NCBI GenBank assembly: GCA_027886175.1
Contig: JAJNNQ010000009.1
Location: 20,433,501 to 20,497,500 of the forward strand
Direction of reading: 5' to 3'
From: Phylloscopus collybita
Taxonomy: Eukaryota; Chordata; Aves; Passeriformes; Phylloscopidae
DNA length: 64,000 bases
Within the stretch, counting starts at the first letter, position 1, and every line of letters starts with the position of its first letter. Shown here piece by piece: positions 12,146-23,440 of the stretch. The position numbers and the translations under genes are program-made. The notes beneath the pieces are model-generated. The model was given only the letters and a program-made list of their open reading frames with translations, was not told where the DNA came from and made no database searches.

Positions 12146-13759
12146 TTTAGTAGCTTTTTCGAAGACATTATAATGAATCTTACTTGACCCATCTTTGTAA
12201 TTAGACTAAAAAAATTTGGTAAATTTTTTCCTGCTATTTTCCAAAGTTTATCTGTTTATTTTTTTGATCTTAAAAATTTGCATATGTCTTTTCTTAGACT
12301 ATGAAGGTGAATCAAATGATTTGGCTACAGAGTCCTGTTCAACTTTCTGTTTACTGTGCTCAGACACAATGTCACTGGCTCACAGTCAAGCAGGCAGTCT
12401 GAAAATTGTATTAAATACACAGCTTTCCAAAATCTGTGCTCATCCAAATTCAGTTTCTGAAATCTAATATGGTTTTGTCTCTCAGTTTATTTAAAGAAAA
12501 AACCCAAAAACTAGTGGAATGTTACATAGAAGCAGTAGAACACTGTAGAATGAAGTCATCACAATATTCAGGCTAAGATACAAATTCGAAAGATTCATCC
12601 ACAATGAGTCCACAATGCAGATTAAATCCTCGTCTCATTTTTACACTGTACTTAGAGATCATTACAATAACTATAATATATTAACTGGTTTTTTTGGTTT
12701 TTTTTCTCTGACAGCATAGATGAAGAGGATCTCAATCTTGTATATTTTTAACTGTTAAGTGGATCAATATTCCTGCCCTGGTTCATGCCTCCCCTTTCTT
12801 CCTTCACTAGCAAAACAGGCCTTAAAAGTTGCAAATTAGTTGGTGTAGAAGGATGTATGAAAGAACTATATACTAATTCACATTAGTGGAATAGTGAAGA
12901 AGGGTTATCAATCTCAAGAGGAAAATGGTAGCAGAAAGGAAGGAGAGTGATTTTTATCACTGCTAGTATGTGGCAGGGTGAACAAAAGGCACCAAAAGAC
13001 TCCAATGTGCTGCAGCAGGATCACATCCAGCCTTGGGAGATGTGTATTGCAGAACAGGGAATGAAGCTGCACATTTTGCAAGTGAGGGAGAGAGTGGAGG
13101 GTGGAACCAATGACCATGTCCGTTCCCTTCCACAGATCTATACTCAGATCTCAGCATTCTCCCTCTATCACAAAACACATGAAATCCACAGAGAAGTATG
13201 CTGGGGATTACACACCATCAAAAGCCTTATGGATGGCCCTCCAAATTAATAAAAGGTAGGGAAGAATCCCTTTGGATGATTGAAACAGATAACTGCTAAA
13301 GCACAGCACTGAGGCTAATCAGAAAAAAGCTCACAGTGATCGGTCAGCTGAGCTTGACAGATCAATGTGAGTTTTACTGGCTGACATCTCTCAATCACAA
13401 TCTTACAGTTTCTAGGCAGAAAAATCTGGTCACATGAAATAGCCATTTCCTAGCATCTAGTCAGCCAGTAAAGATCAGTAACAAGTAGAGGCAGAGGTTT
13501 GTCTGTGAAAGACAATTTCATGTGCCATGCAGAGTTGGTATAGTTCACTGGTTCATTTAACTCTGTATCTGTTCAGGCTGGTGATCTCTGCTGCTTCCTT
13601 TATTTTGTTCCATTACTGCAAAAATGTCCTTTCAAAATGCTTTAAACAATCATTTAACGAGACCAAGGTATATTTATTGGCCTATGAGCATGCCTACAAA
13701 GCATATCCCAAAGCTATTTGTGGTTGAATATCATGCCACCAAATTGCCTGAATAAGTGG

Positions 13760-13792
13760 TAATAACATGCCATTACTAGTAATAACATGCCA
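13760..13792. repeat. 20-bp tandem duplication
   Basis: TAATAACATGCCA occurs at 13760-13772 and again at 13780-13792, with similar sequence on the left of each copy, giving a period of 20 bp. Short local duplication; no function inferred. Confidence 0.85.
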
Positions 13793-16700
13793 GTCTACAC
13801 TTCTTCCTAGCCAGAAAAAACCCACTGAAATTGCATGTCATATATATACTCTAATATAAAATGTGAAAAGTCAAATAGCTAAAGACATAAAGAACAAACT
13901 AAGATGTTACAGACAATTCAAATATTAATGGATATGCTGCAAAATAAAACAAAATCAAAAGAAAAAATAGTGTAATGGCAGAAAATTAAGTAATTGTCAT
14001 AATAAAATTTGCATGCGTATAAAATTCACATTCAAACTGAGCCTGAGAATTTTTAATTCCTTGTGAAATCTTGCACAGATCTGTTTTTCAAGGTCCTGCT
14101 CTTCCTTGTACCATGGGGTAAAGATTGCCCCAGTTAGCGGCCGTGATCAGGAGCAAATCAGGATGACAAAGTTGTTTTGCTTACAGCTAGTAACAAGGTT
14201 TACTAAACATGCCTAGGCAATTCTTACCTAAAGCATACAATTCCTCAGAGTCCCAGGGGAAAGTGCAGAACCTGACAATGATTGCTCAGAGGAAAAGGGA
14301 CAGTAGCAACATTGGTTCAGGTATGAGAATTACTGAGAGCCCTGATAGTGCCAGAAGAATGGCTCCATCTTCAGAAAACAACAACAATGTACCAGCACCG
14401 AGGCCTCGAGCAAGCAGTCAAACCATTTAGGAGACTAACAACTCTACAAAGTGTTGTGCGGAGTCTGAACTCAGCAGTCAATGATATTTTGTACCTTCCA
14501 GAAAGTCAAATACAGAAGCAGTGAGAGGGCTTAAACAGCAACAACAATATTTCATTAGGTTCAGCATTTGGTGATCGTTAGTTCAGCTCTTTGGTCCTTC
14601 CTGATAGTGTATTCAGAGTTCTTTCCCCAAGAAAAAGGAAAGAAATTTCTTCATCTACTGCAGAGGATCCTGGCTATTAGTAATATTCTAGAGCAGGAGA
14701 GGCAGCTCAAACCTGATGCTGCTCCACAGCAGAGTAACAGAGAAGCATCCAATCAACAGCTTTGTCTTCTATATAAAATGAATTTAGCTATGCCCTTTGC
14801 ATACTTACATGTCTCCATCATACCTCAAAACCATCAAAATGTTTCTTATTTCCAGCCCATAAATAGAACAGCTAATGCAGATTTAGATTTTTATTCCATG
14901 GTTCCCTAATAAAGGCCGGTGTCTTGTTTATAACAACACAACATACGAAGCACTTCAGCCCAAAAACTAAACGAGGCTGGCATAGTATGCTGGGGATAGT
15001 CCACAAAAGATCATGCTGCTGAAGAGAATTCACCTCCCAGTGCCTTTCTCAACACACACCACATGTAAAGGTAGTCACTGCTGGAGTGCAGCCAGAAAAC
15101 CCCAGGAAACCACGCCATCTACTAAAACACGTACATATAAGCAGCATCCACAGTTAAAAAATCCAGTGTAAAAGCTAATCATCAGTTTTAGGGATGCTAA
15201 CTATATCTCTAGTGTCCTAACCAGTGGAAGTTATTTCATAACAGATATAATACATTGAGTGTTGGGATTAGTTTTGTTTTCCTTCTGTAGTTAGAATTGT
15301 TACAGATCTGCACTGTGAGCACCCATGACCAGCTCTGAGTTTGCTCTGTCCATGGTTTCAGGGTACTGAGATCCTTTGCTACCTGAGTATTTATATGGTA
15401 AATAGAAATCAGATATCAATGTTGATGAGACAGAATTATCATTAAAGTTGTGCAATAATAAGTATGCATAACGTAGCAATGTGCATAAATAGTCTTAAAA
15501 TACATATTTAAAAAAAACCAAGAACATTTTTCTTTAAATAGTCACAAGAATAAAAGTCTTAGGCAACAGATTTGATTTTTTTTTTGTTGAGGCTTCAAGA
15601 AAGTGGCAGAAAACAAAAAAAAAATTCCTTCAGAATCCATCACTCAAAAAGCTATAAACAAAATTGTTGACAGATATAAAACGTCAAAATGTGTTTTCTG
15701 AGAACAGAAAAAATTATACAACTGACCAAGACAAAAGATTAAGTTGCAAAGATATCCTAGTGCAAGCAGAGTTAAATCCATCCTTTCAGAGCATATTGCC
15801 ATATCTCTGCTCTCATATTTGAAAGACAAAAATCCAGCATATTTTAAATAAATTGCATTTAGCTTAAGAAAGAGAGAAAAAGAAATGTAATAACAGCTCC
15901 AGAGTATCAGATTTACATGTGTGAAAATTTTCATAAGCAAGTAGACTGAGATAGGCAAGAAGCTGGAAGGGGACACAGCCTGGACAGTTTATCTGATTTG
16001 GCCAAAAGGATATACTGTACCATGAAACATCATGCACAATAATAAAAATTTGGGTAGAGGAATCTGTGAGGTGGAGAAGTCCTCACAGAAGGAAGAGAAA
16101 AAGAAGAAAGGAGGAGTCCTTCCAAGTTGGTCATTCCTCAGAGACTGGCAGGACATTGCTCCATTTATGGGAGGTGGTGAATAGCTGCCTTTGCATTACT
16201 TGAGGTTTTTCCACCCTTTTCTTCACTTGTTTAAAAGTCTTTATCTCAACCAAGAGGTTTTCTCCCTTTTCCCATTCCTATCCTGTCCACTGTCATCTTG
16301 GAAAGGTGGGGTAGGGAGGAAAAAGTGGCAGTATGGGCATCTACCTGCTGGCTGGGGTTCACAACATAGGTGAACATAGATACACCTTGTCTCCCATACA
16401 TTTTAGTAAAGCTCATTGAAATAATTTCTTTACTATGTAGTCATGCAGGAAACACAAACATCCTAAACATCTTTTAACATTTTTCTATATTTTCTTTGTT
16501 TATTTGGTGAGGGGGTGGGTGGATGTTGTGTTTTAACAATTGTTGTACAATTCTGTAAGGTCATTATAAAGTTTATACATATGATACATTTACGTTTAAA
16601 AATTTAAAAAATAATTTGTCATGAAAAATGTTTTCATTGAACTAAATATACTTCTTTTCAGCCACTGTGGCTCAATTTTCTGTTGCATTCCCCAAGGAAG

Positions 16701-16988
16701 GTCTCAGAAGTTTCCGATTTTTCTTTCCACTGGCTCCAGTGATATTCTGCACCACACCCCAGCCACCCGAGTTTCTAAACTAGAAACTCACAGGCAGGTA
16801 ATAAGTTAAATTTATTTTTGATCCTATATGTTGAAATTTACCTAAGCAGATGTAGGATGCAGAAATGGTTTATTTTTGAAAAATAATGCTCACATTCACC
16901 TCGTCAGACAATCAGTTTTCAGTTCATGTGAATGGGGAGGTAGGAATGACCTGTGAACAAGCTAAGATTAAAACCAAGACTTCAATTT

Positions 16989-17008
16989 AAAACAAAACAA
17001 AACAAAAC
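16989..17008. repeat. (AAAAC)4 microsatellite
   Basis: Four perfect AAAAC units. Confidence 0.95.
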
Positions 17009-18590
17009 AGAACTAGAAATCACTTTATCCACTCATCTTTATAATTAAAATGCCAAAATCCAGAACTCTTTTTTGTATATAGCACAACACAACCTTTACT
17101 TACAAATGTTTACAGAATTTATAAATAAGACTCAAGCTTGTTATGAAGAATTAACAGCTTTGGTTTCTATACCTTTTTTCTAATTGAGACAAAACAAATA
17201 TTTTATATTGGAAGTGAGCTTGAAAAGAAGTGAATGTCATTAAGAGGCAGATGACTACTTACATAGCCTTAGAACTTATTTTTCTGTAATTCAGAGGAGG
17301 CTAAGTACTACTCTGCTGACTTCATTAGCAACGTGGAACATCCTGCTGCAATATCAGAGCTTGGGTAGGAAATAGTCAAAAATGCAAGCTCTGGTTATCC
17401 GCATTTTCATAGGAAAAGGGGAAACAGAAAAGCTTCCAGGAGAACAATTGCATTCTGTTTCAGCTTGAACCACACTACAGGAACTGACTCAAACACTCAT
17501 TAAATTGAAAGGATTAATTCTGCAGAGTTTAGCTCAAAATACCAATCACTTCATTGACAGGATTTGTCATTCTCACAGAAAGAGAAGAAGCCCTCAGATA
17601 TTAACTGTATTCAGAGGTTAAAAGACAGTAATTTAAAAGGTAATCTTTTGCACCTTATCGGTACTCCACAATAGACCCTTAATAACATGACATTTTGCTT
17701 CATTCTCGTAAAGAAAATTATGGGATAACAGCAAGACAATTTAAGTTACTAGGATTTATTCTGCTGTAATGAACTGAATGCATGGACTAAAGATATGGAA
17801 GCTGTCTCTGTAGTTTTGATTATGAAAGATACCTAGAACTGTAAGTTGTTTTAGATTGTATACTAAAGTAACCTCAGAGGCAGAATGAAAATTCTGTGTT
17901 GTATTGCCTACTCTAAGGTGTATTTCTGTACATACTTCTGAGGTGTTACTGCATGTTGGTTTATTGTAGCCAATACTGCTAGACTATCTCTAGCAAAGTC
18001 ACCTGGTGATTCCCAGTATCAGTATCCAAAGATAAAAGAAGAATCAAAAGAGACGTTTTCAGAAGTTTGTATTAGAAATCATTCCTGTGAATAGTGTGGT
18101 CTTCAGCTAAAGAAATTCCTGAACTTGCCCAATTCCCAAAGTTCTGAGTTATCTGCTATAACTGCTGCTGAAGCTTGTGAATACTCTGTGCAAATACAAT
18201 ATTCTGCACACATTTATACAAAATCATGCCAAATATGTGTGATTCATGATGTTTACACTTCACTTATTCCCTTGAAGACTGAAATACAGTCAGGAAACTT
18301 ACAGCATTCCTGAAGCTGATAGGCAACAAGAAGCAGATAAGAATCAATGGAGTCACATGGCAACCAAAGCACCTAATTAAGAGTTATTTCTCCCATGCTT
18401 AAGAGCCAGGTATAAATCAGGAAAGCCATTTTTCTAAATATTTATATCAAATATTACAGTAAGTACAGAACACATAGTAAACAACAATAAACACATCTTC
18501 CTTCCAGCTAAGTTTTCAGACTTTCATTTAATTCTGTGACAGTTGAGACCTGAGAAAACATATACATAATTATCCACATCCTTTATATCA

Positions 18591-18678
18591 CAAAAAAAAA
18601 CCCAAAAACAACAACAACAAAAAAAACAAACAAAAAAACAAACAAACAAAAACCAACAAACAAAAAAAACCCCACCCC
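18591..18678. repeat. (CAAA)n-rich simple repeat
   Basis: A stretch made almost only of A and C, with CAA and CAAA units (caacaacaac, caaacaaacaaa) and A runs, closing in ccccacccc. It lies about 300 bp upstream of the first ERVL-like LTR but outside its target duplication, so it is a separate feature. Confidence 0.95.
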
Positions 18679-18976
18679 AACAATCAATTCAGGCTTTTTG
18701 ACTGTCAAGAGATTTATTATAATCAAAGTAAATGCAGGAGAACATTATTAGTCCATGTGTTTTATCCGTGACAGTCCAGTCCCTTTATTTGATGGGGTCA
18801 GCACTATTGCTATTATTATTATTCAGAATTATGAATTGCTAACTTATAACTAAAAGAGCAGAGTTTAGTAATATACTTGTTATGTGAAACAAGATGTCTA
18901 ATTCCTATAAGGGTATATGGATCCAGCTGAATTTTCATATATTAACAGGTATAATAGAGACATAAAAGTTGCCAGT

Positions 18977-19759
18977 TGTCCTGGGTTGTGGAGCCAGGGT
19001 TTGTATATTCTATTTTCATCTGTTAAAAAAGCAGCTGGGGAGATGCTTTTCTTTATCTCTGGTAACTCAAGGGGGGAGAGGCCTGATGCCTTTGAGTAAC
19101 AGGCCATTAGCACCTTCCTAGCCTGTACCTTCCCCCCCAGAGCGATGCATCTGCATTTCCATCATCCTATTGTGAGATACATCACATCCCCCTGGCAGTG
19201 GGGCAAGGTGGGGGGGTGGGGAGAGGTCGTTTTGCTGTCTGGATAAACAGAGACACAGAGACAGGAAAGCTGTTAGTTTTTCACCCGATTTCCTGGGAGG
19301 AAGACCGGACTTCATCTCACCAACACCAGACTCCATCTCACCATTCCCAGACCCCCTCCCCATGATCACCAGATCCCCCTCCTCACCACCCCTGGACCCA
19401 TGTTTCTACAGGATCATCTCTACTCCAACAGAATCACGTCTGCCACTTCAGGACTCACTTTCAGATTGCTTTCAACACCCTGACTCACAGGGTGTCAGGT
19501 TGTGACTCTGACTCTGTCAGGGTTTTCCAAAATTGTTGTTTATTTGTTTGTTTGCTTGTTTGGTTCGGTGGTTTTGTTTCCTATTACATTTGTATTGTTA
19601 ATATTCCTAGTAAAGAGCTGTTATTCCTATCCCCAACATCTTTGCCTGAGAGCCCTTGATTGCAAAATTATAATTTGACGGGGTGTGAGGGGTTTGCATT
19701 CTCCATTCTAGGGGAACCCCAGTTTCCTTGGCAGAAACCTGTCTTTCCAAACCGGGACA
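18977..19759 (+). mobile_element. ERVL-like solo LTR, copy 1
   Basis: The element starts TGTCCTGGG and ends AACCGGGACA, giving near-perfect terminal inverted repeats, and is flanked on both sides by CCAGT (18972-18976 and 19760-19764), an exact 5-bp target duplication. The length is 783 bp. An AGTAAA polyadenylation-type signal lies at 19609-19614, followed by 'gctgttattcctat' and the 'acctgtctttccaaacc' end found in a common group of bird ERVL LTRs. No internal retroviral sequence adjoins it, so it is a solo LTR. It carries a minisatellite of about 21-bp units (19309-19395) and two stem-loops (19475-19495 and 19506-19522). A second copy of the family lies 2.9 kb downstream in the same orientation; the two are separate insertions. 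Confidence 0.92.
19309..19395 (+). repeat. Minisatellite inside LTR copy 1
   Basis: Four units of 21, 21, 22 and 23 bp (starting at 19309, 19330, 19351 and 19373), each opening AC/AT, C-rich, with a CACC or CATC core and ending CCAG or CTGG. The related LTR at 22684-23440 has a single unit at the same place (23056-23075). The array is therefore an expansion within this LTR or its subfamily. Confidence 0.8.
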
Positions 19760-19764
19760 CCAGT

Positions 19765-20574
19765 CCATCATGAGACTTTTTTGAAAGGTGATGCACGTTT
19801 AACATTATGACAAGAATGAGGAGCAATGCATGACTTAAATTACTGTTCATTCCAGAGAATACCTCAAAATCACTTCAAGGGTGATAAAAACAAAGACAAA
19901 AATTTATAGAATCTGCTTATTTTTTAATTTGCCTTTAAAACTTGTTCATATTTGTATTTCAGTTTATCCAATACTTTTATGACATAAGATAAACTGAGGT
20001 GGTTAAAACAAAATTTCTCAAATCTGAGGAAAGTGCTCTAGCCTTAGGCTTACTTTACAAAAAGCAACTACAGTGATCATTTCTAGACAGTAGTAGCTTC
20101 TAATCAGCTCCTGAAAGCTGAACTGGATGGGTATCATACTGCAGTTTTTCCATTGGCTTTTACAGGGCTGAAAGCACAGACTTTAGGTAAAGTGATGAAA
20201 TGTCAGTGACATACTGTTCTTCACTTTACCCAAATTTCCCCTTTATCCAAATCTAATGGTCCTCTCACTTAGAGTGCTGACTTTTAGGATCACTTTACTG
20301 TACAGCCTAAAGCATTATCTTAGGAGTCTGAGCACGTCACCTTTACTCCACAGTCTGGGCATAAGTAGCCAGAAGCCTAAAATCTCTAAATTATCTAAAC
20401 CAAGACCCTCCTGAAACAGAACAAGATCTACTTATTACCATTTAATACAAAATTTATAAAATCTGCACTGTAGAAATTGCCTCTTAAGCATGCAACCAGT
20501 CCTCTAGCCTCTAGGCAATATTTTTTTTTTTCCATGGCATTCTTTTCATCTCTTTGATCATTACTACAGAAAGG
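19765..20574. other. Unique non-coding DNA between repeats
   Basis: No gene or recognisable repeat. It separates the ERVL-like LTR from the minus-strand CR1. The missing 3' portion of that CR1 might be hidden in the last few hundred bases, but I cannot recognise it. Confidence 0.5.
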
Positions 20575-21760
20575 ATGTATAATCCCCCTCAACCTGCTGG
20601 CAGTGCTCTTCCTAATTCAGTCCAGGAGGCTGTTGACTGCTTTTACCCCTAGAACACATGGCTAATTTATGTTTTTTTATTGACCAGGATTCCCAGGTCC
20701 TTTTCTGCCAAGGTGCTTTCCATCCAACTAGTCCCCAACACGTATTGCTGCCTGGGGTTATTCCTCCCCTCGTGCAGGACTTGGTATCTCCTTTCGTGGA
20801 ATGTCAGGACATTGCTGTTAGTCCACTCTGCCAACCAATTGCAATCTATCTGAATGACTGCACATCCATCTATCTGGTCGATTAACCCCATCCAGTTTTA
20901 CATCACTTCCAAACTTGTTAAGGGTGCACTCTGACCCACCATCCAAAAAATTAACGAAGATATTAAATAGTATAGGAAACAGTAACATCTTTGGGTGCCA
21001 CAAGTGACTAGTCTTCAACTGGGTTTCATTGCCACTGATCACAGCCCCCTAAGCCCTGAAGTATAACCACATTTCAATCTCTTTGAATGTCTGTATATCT
21101 AGTTCATAGTTCTTCAGCTTGTCTATGAGGATGTAATGTCTTGGAAAGCCTTGCTAAGGTCAAAAAAACAATACTGCACGCCATCCACCAATCCAGTCAT
21201 CTCTGCATAGAAGGATGACATTTGCTGTCTTCCCACCTTCAAAAACTCTCCCAATTACTGCAACCTCTCACACCTAACCAAACACAGCCTCTCAGTGATG
21301 TTGGCCAGCTCCCTCTGCACTAGTGAGTCCCTCAGATTTAAATACACTCAGCGTTTTTAGATATTCTCTAACCTGGTCCTCTTCCACTGAGGGTAAGTCT
21401 ATCTTGCTCCAGACTTCCCCAACAATCTCAGGGTTGTGGATTCCCAAAGGCAAAGAAGATGTTGGGTACCCCAGCCCTGTCCATATCCTTTGTCACCATG
21501 CCCTCAGATACATCCAGCAGCAGCCCACATGTCCCCAGATACTCATTCTGCTGCTGATAAACTGGTAGAAAACATTCTTGTTGCCCTTCCTGTCCCTTGT
21601 CTCATTCAACTTCACTTTCCTAACACTGTCCCCATACATGCTTTAAACAGGTCTTCATGCTCCTCCCAGGCCATATATCCCTGCCTCCAGCTCTTGGATG
21701 CTTCCTTTTTATGTTTTAAAGGCTTCCTTATAAATATATATGATGGATTTAAAAATTTGC
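20575..21760 (-). repeat. CR1 LINE fragment, pol region, minus strand
   Basis: Read on the plus strand, this follows the antisense of avian CR1: 'ctggcagtgctcttcctaat', then 'cccaggtccttttctgcc', 'gctgcctggggtt', 'tgcaggacttggtatctcc', then 'aaacttgttaagggtgcactc' and 'aacgaagatattaaatagt'. These segments match the 3' half of the CR1 reverse-transcriptase frame. Beyond about 21.25 kb the match is looser. Many stops and indels show it is dead. The copy lacks a recognisable CR1 3' terminal repeat, which is unusual, as CR1 copies are normally truncated at the 5' side. The 158-codon plus-strand open frame at 21436-21912 is an antisense accident of this repeat. Confidence 0.85.
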
Positions 21761-21764
21761 TTTA

Positions 21765-22139
21765 TTTACAGTTTTGTGTGTGTCTGTGTGTATGGTTTCA
21801 GAGCCACAAAAAAAAATTCCCAGCATTAATCAATCCAGAAGAGATAACCCATATATTAAATGCATCCTTTTTATGCTTCTGTAGCAGCATTCAACCACTA
21901 ACATCAAATTAATCATGTTCTGAGGTGAAGCAATTATGCAGTTCCCCATGCAATCAATAATCAGTGCAATCATTTACAACCCTAAGTTCTGAGGTAGTCC
22001 TGATTTCCCAAGGAAAAAATCTGCACTGCTAAAACTAGTGTGACTCATATGCCAGGGCAATCACTGGCATCATCAGAATTGCTGGTTGTCTCAGTGAGAT
22101 TATATGACTACATAAATGTTTGAGTAGCTGGCTGATATC
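21765..22139. other. Spacer between two opposed CR1 copies
   Basis: About 375 bp without a recognised repeat or gene, between a minus-strand and a plus-strand CR1. It includes a short TG-rich run near 21774-21790. Confidence 0.45.
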
Positions 22140-22683
22140 ATCATGAGATGTCTATGGTTCTTGAATGATCTCGGGAATCCGAAGAGGTCCCCATCAACTG
22201 GAAGCTGCCCCACCTTGTCCCAGTTTACAAGAATGTCAAGAAAAATGTTCCTGGAAACTACAGGCCTGTCAGTCTCACTTCAGGTAAAATTAGAGAGACA
22301 ATTATTCTAGGAGTTAATGGAAAACACCTGAAGGACAATGAAGTCACTGGTCATAGCCAGGACAATCAACCTAATTTGCTTTCCCAACAAGTTGATCAAG
22401 GGAAACCAGTAATCTTTTTAGATTTCAGTAAAGATTTTGATACTGTATCTTACAGTATCCTTCAGGACAAAATGTCCAGCACACAGCTGGATAAATACAG
22501 CATGTGATGAGTGAGCAGCTCAGGCACATATCAGGCAAAAAGGGTTTTAGTGAATGGGGTTCCATTAGACTGGTGATTTATCACTAGTGGGGTGTCACCA
22601 GCCTACAAGTTAAGGCCAGTATTGTTCAATATCTTCTTAAATTACTTGTACGACTGACCAAAAAGTATACTAAGTAAGTTTTC
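22140..22683 (+). repeat. CR1 LINE, reverse-transcriptase part (left of LTR)
   Basis: Recognisable CR1 pol sequence in plus orientation: 'gaaactacaggcctgtcagtctcactt' (a PGNYRPVSLTS-type block), then a stretch encoding DFSKDFDTVSYSIL at about 22421-22462, the reverse-transcriptase palm motif with its aspartates, and near 22590 a stretch encoding ITSGV and then PVLFNIF. The frame has stops and shifts, so the enzyme is dead. The copy is cut at 22683 by an LTR insertion and resumes at 23441. Confidence 0.88.
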
Positions 22684-23440
22684 TGTCTTGGGATTGTGGA
22701 ACCAGAGATGTGTATTCTATTTCATTTGTTGAAAGCAGTTGGGGAAATGTTCCTCTTTATCTCTTGTAACTCTGGGAGGAGGGGGGCGGGTGTCTTTTGA
22801 TAATGGGCCAACTGTTAAAACCAGGTGGACCATTGTTTCTTATTTCTTTCACCACCAGTCCTCCCTCCAGGGGGATATTTTCTGCTAATGGACCATTAAG
22901 ACACCCCTAAAAGCACACATCCCCAAAGCAGTACATCCACATTCCATTGTGAGATGCTCCACCCAGTGGGGGGAGCCAACCATTCCTACCTGGATAAAAC
23001 TGAGACACAGGAACACGAGGTATCTGGCTTCACCCGATTCCCGGAGGAAGACTGGACCCTTCTTACCATCACTGGACCCGTTTTCTACAGGATCATCTCT
23101 GCTTCACCAGAACCACATCTGCCACTCCAGGAGGACTCACTTTTGGACTGCTTCCAACACCCTGACCAACAGGGTGTCAGGTTGTAGCCCTGACTCTGTC
23201 AGGGTTTTCCAAAATTGTTGTTTGTTCATTTGCTTGTTTGGTTGGGTGGTTTTGTTTTTTTCTACTACATTTGTATTGTTAATATTTCTAGTAAAGAACT
23301 GTTATTCCTATTCCCAAATCTTTGCCTGAAAGCCCTTAATTGCAAAATTATAATTTGGCGGGGGTGAGGGGTTTACATTCCCCATTCTAAGGGAAACTCC
23401 AGCTTTCCCTGTCAGATACCTGTCTTTCCAAACCAAGACA
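22684..23440 (+). mobile_element. ERVL-like solo LTR, copy 2, nested in a CR1
   Basis: The element starts TGTCTTGGG and ends AACCAAGACA, is 757 bp long, and is clearly related to the LTR at 18977-19759 over most of its length, including the AGTAAA signal (23290-23295) and the 3' end. The bases on either side (TTTTC before, ATTGC after) match at only 3 of 5 positions, so the target duplication is eroded or absent. It differs from copy 1 by an extra segment of about 100 bp near 22815-22920 and by having one 21-bp unit instead of four. Both sides are CR1 in the same orientation, so the LTR landed inside an existing CR1. Confidence 0.9.

Larger units (their letters stand above)
12146..18590. other. 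Unique non-coding DNA with small repeats
   Basis: No gene is recognised. Contents of note: a 20-bp duplication at 13760-13792; a slightly GC-richer patch at about 14.1-15.1 kb that holds a TATATAAAA (14770-14778) and, 138 bp on, an AATAAA (14908-14913); an exon-like open segment at 16662-16797; and an AAAAC microsatellite at 16989-17008. Confidence 0.5.

Noticed and set aside
12298..12467. Possible terminal exon after CTTTTCTTAG, 56 codons then TAA
   Set aside because: No polyadenylation signal follows closely, the peptide is not recognisable, and the acceptor is unremarkable. Too weak to report as a feature.
21436..21912. 158-codon plus-strand open frame
   Set aside because: It lies mostly on the antisense strand of a CR1 fragment, has no domain, and has a composition that follows the repeat.
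22949..23329. 126-codon plus-strand open frame
   Set aside because: It is entirely within the ERVL-like LTR, which does not code for protein; the frame is incidental.
18977..23440. A provirus with two LTRs at 18977-19759 and 22684-23440
   Set aside because: The LTRs have the same orientation and suitable spacing, but copy 1 has its own exact target duplication, copy 2 sits inside a CR1, the two LTRs differ by large segments, and the DNA between is CR1 and unique sequence with no gag, pol or env.
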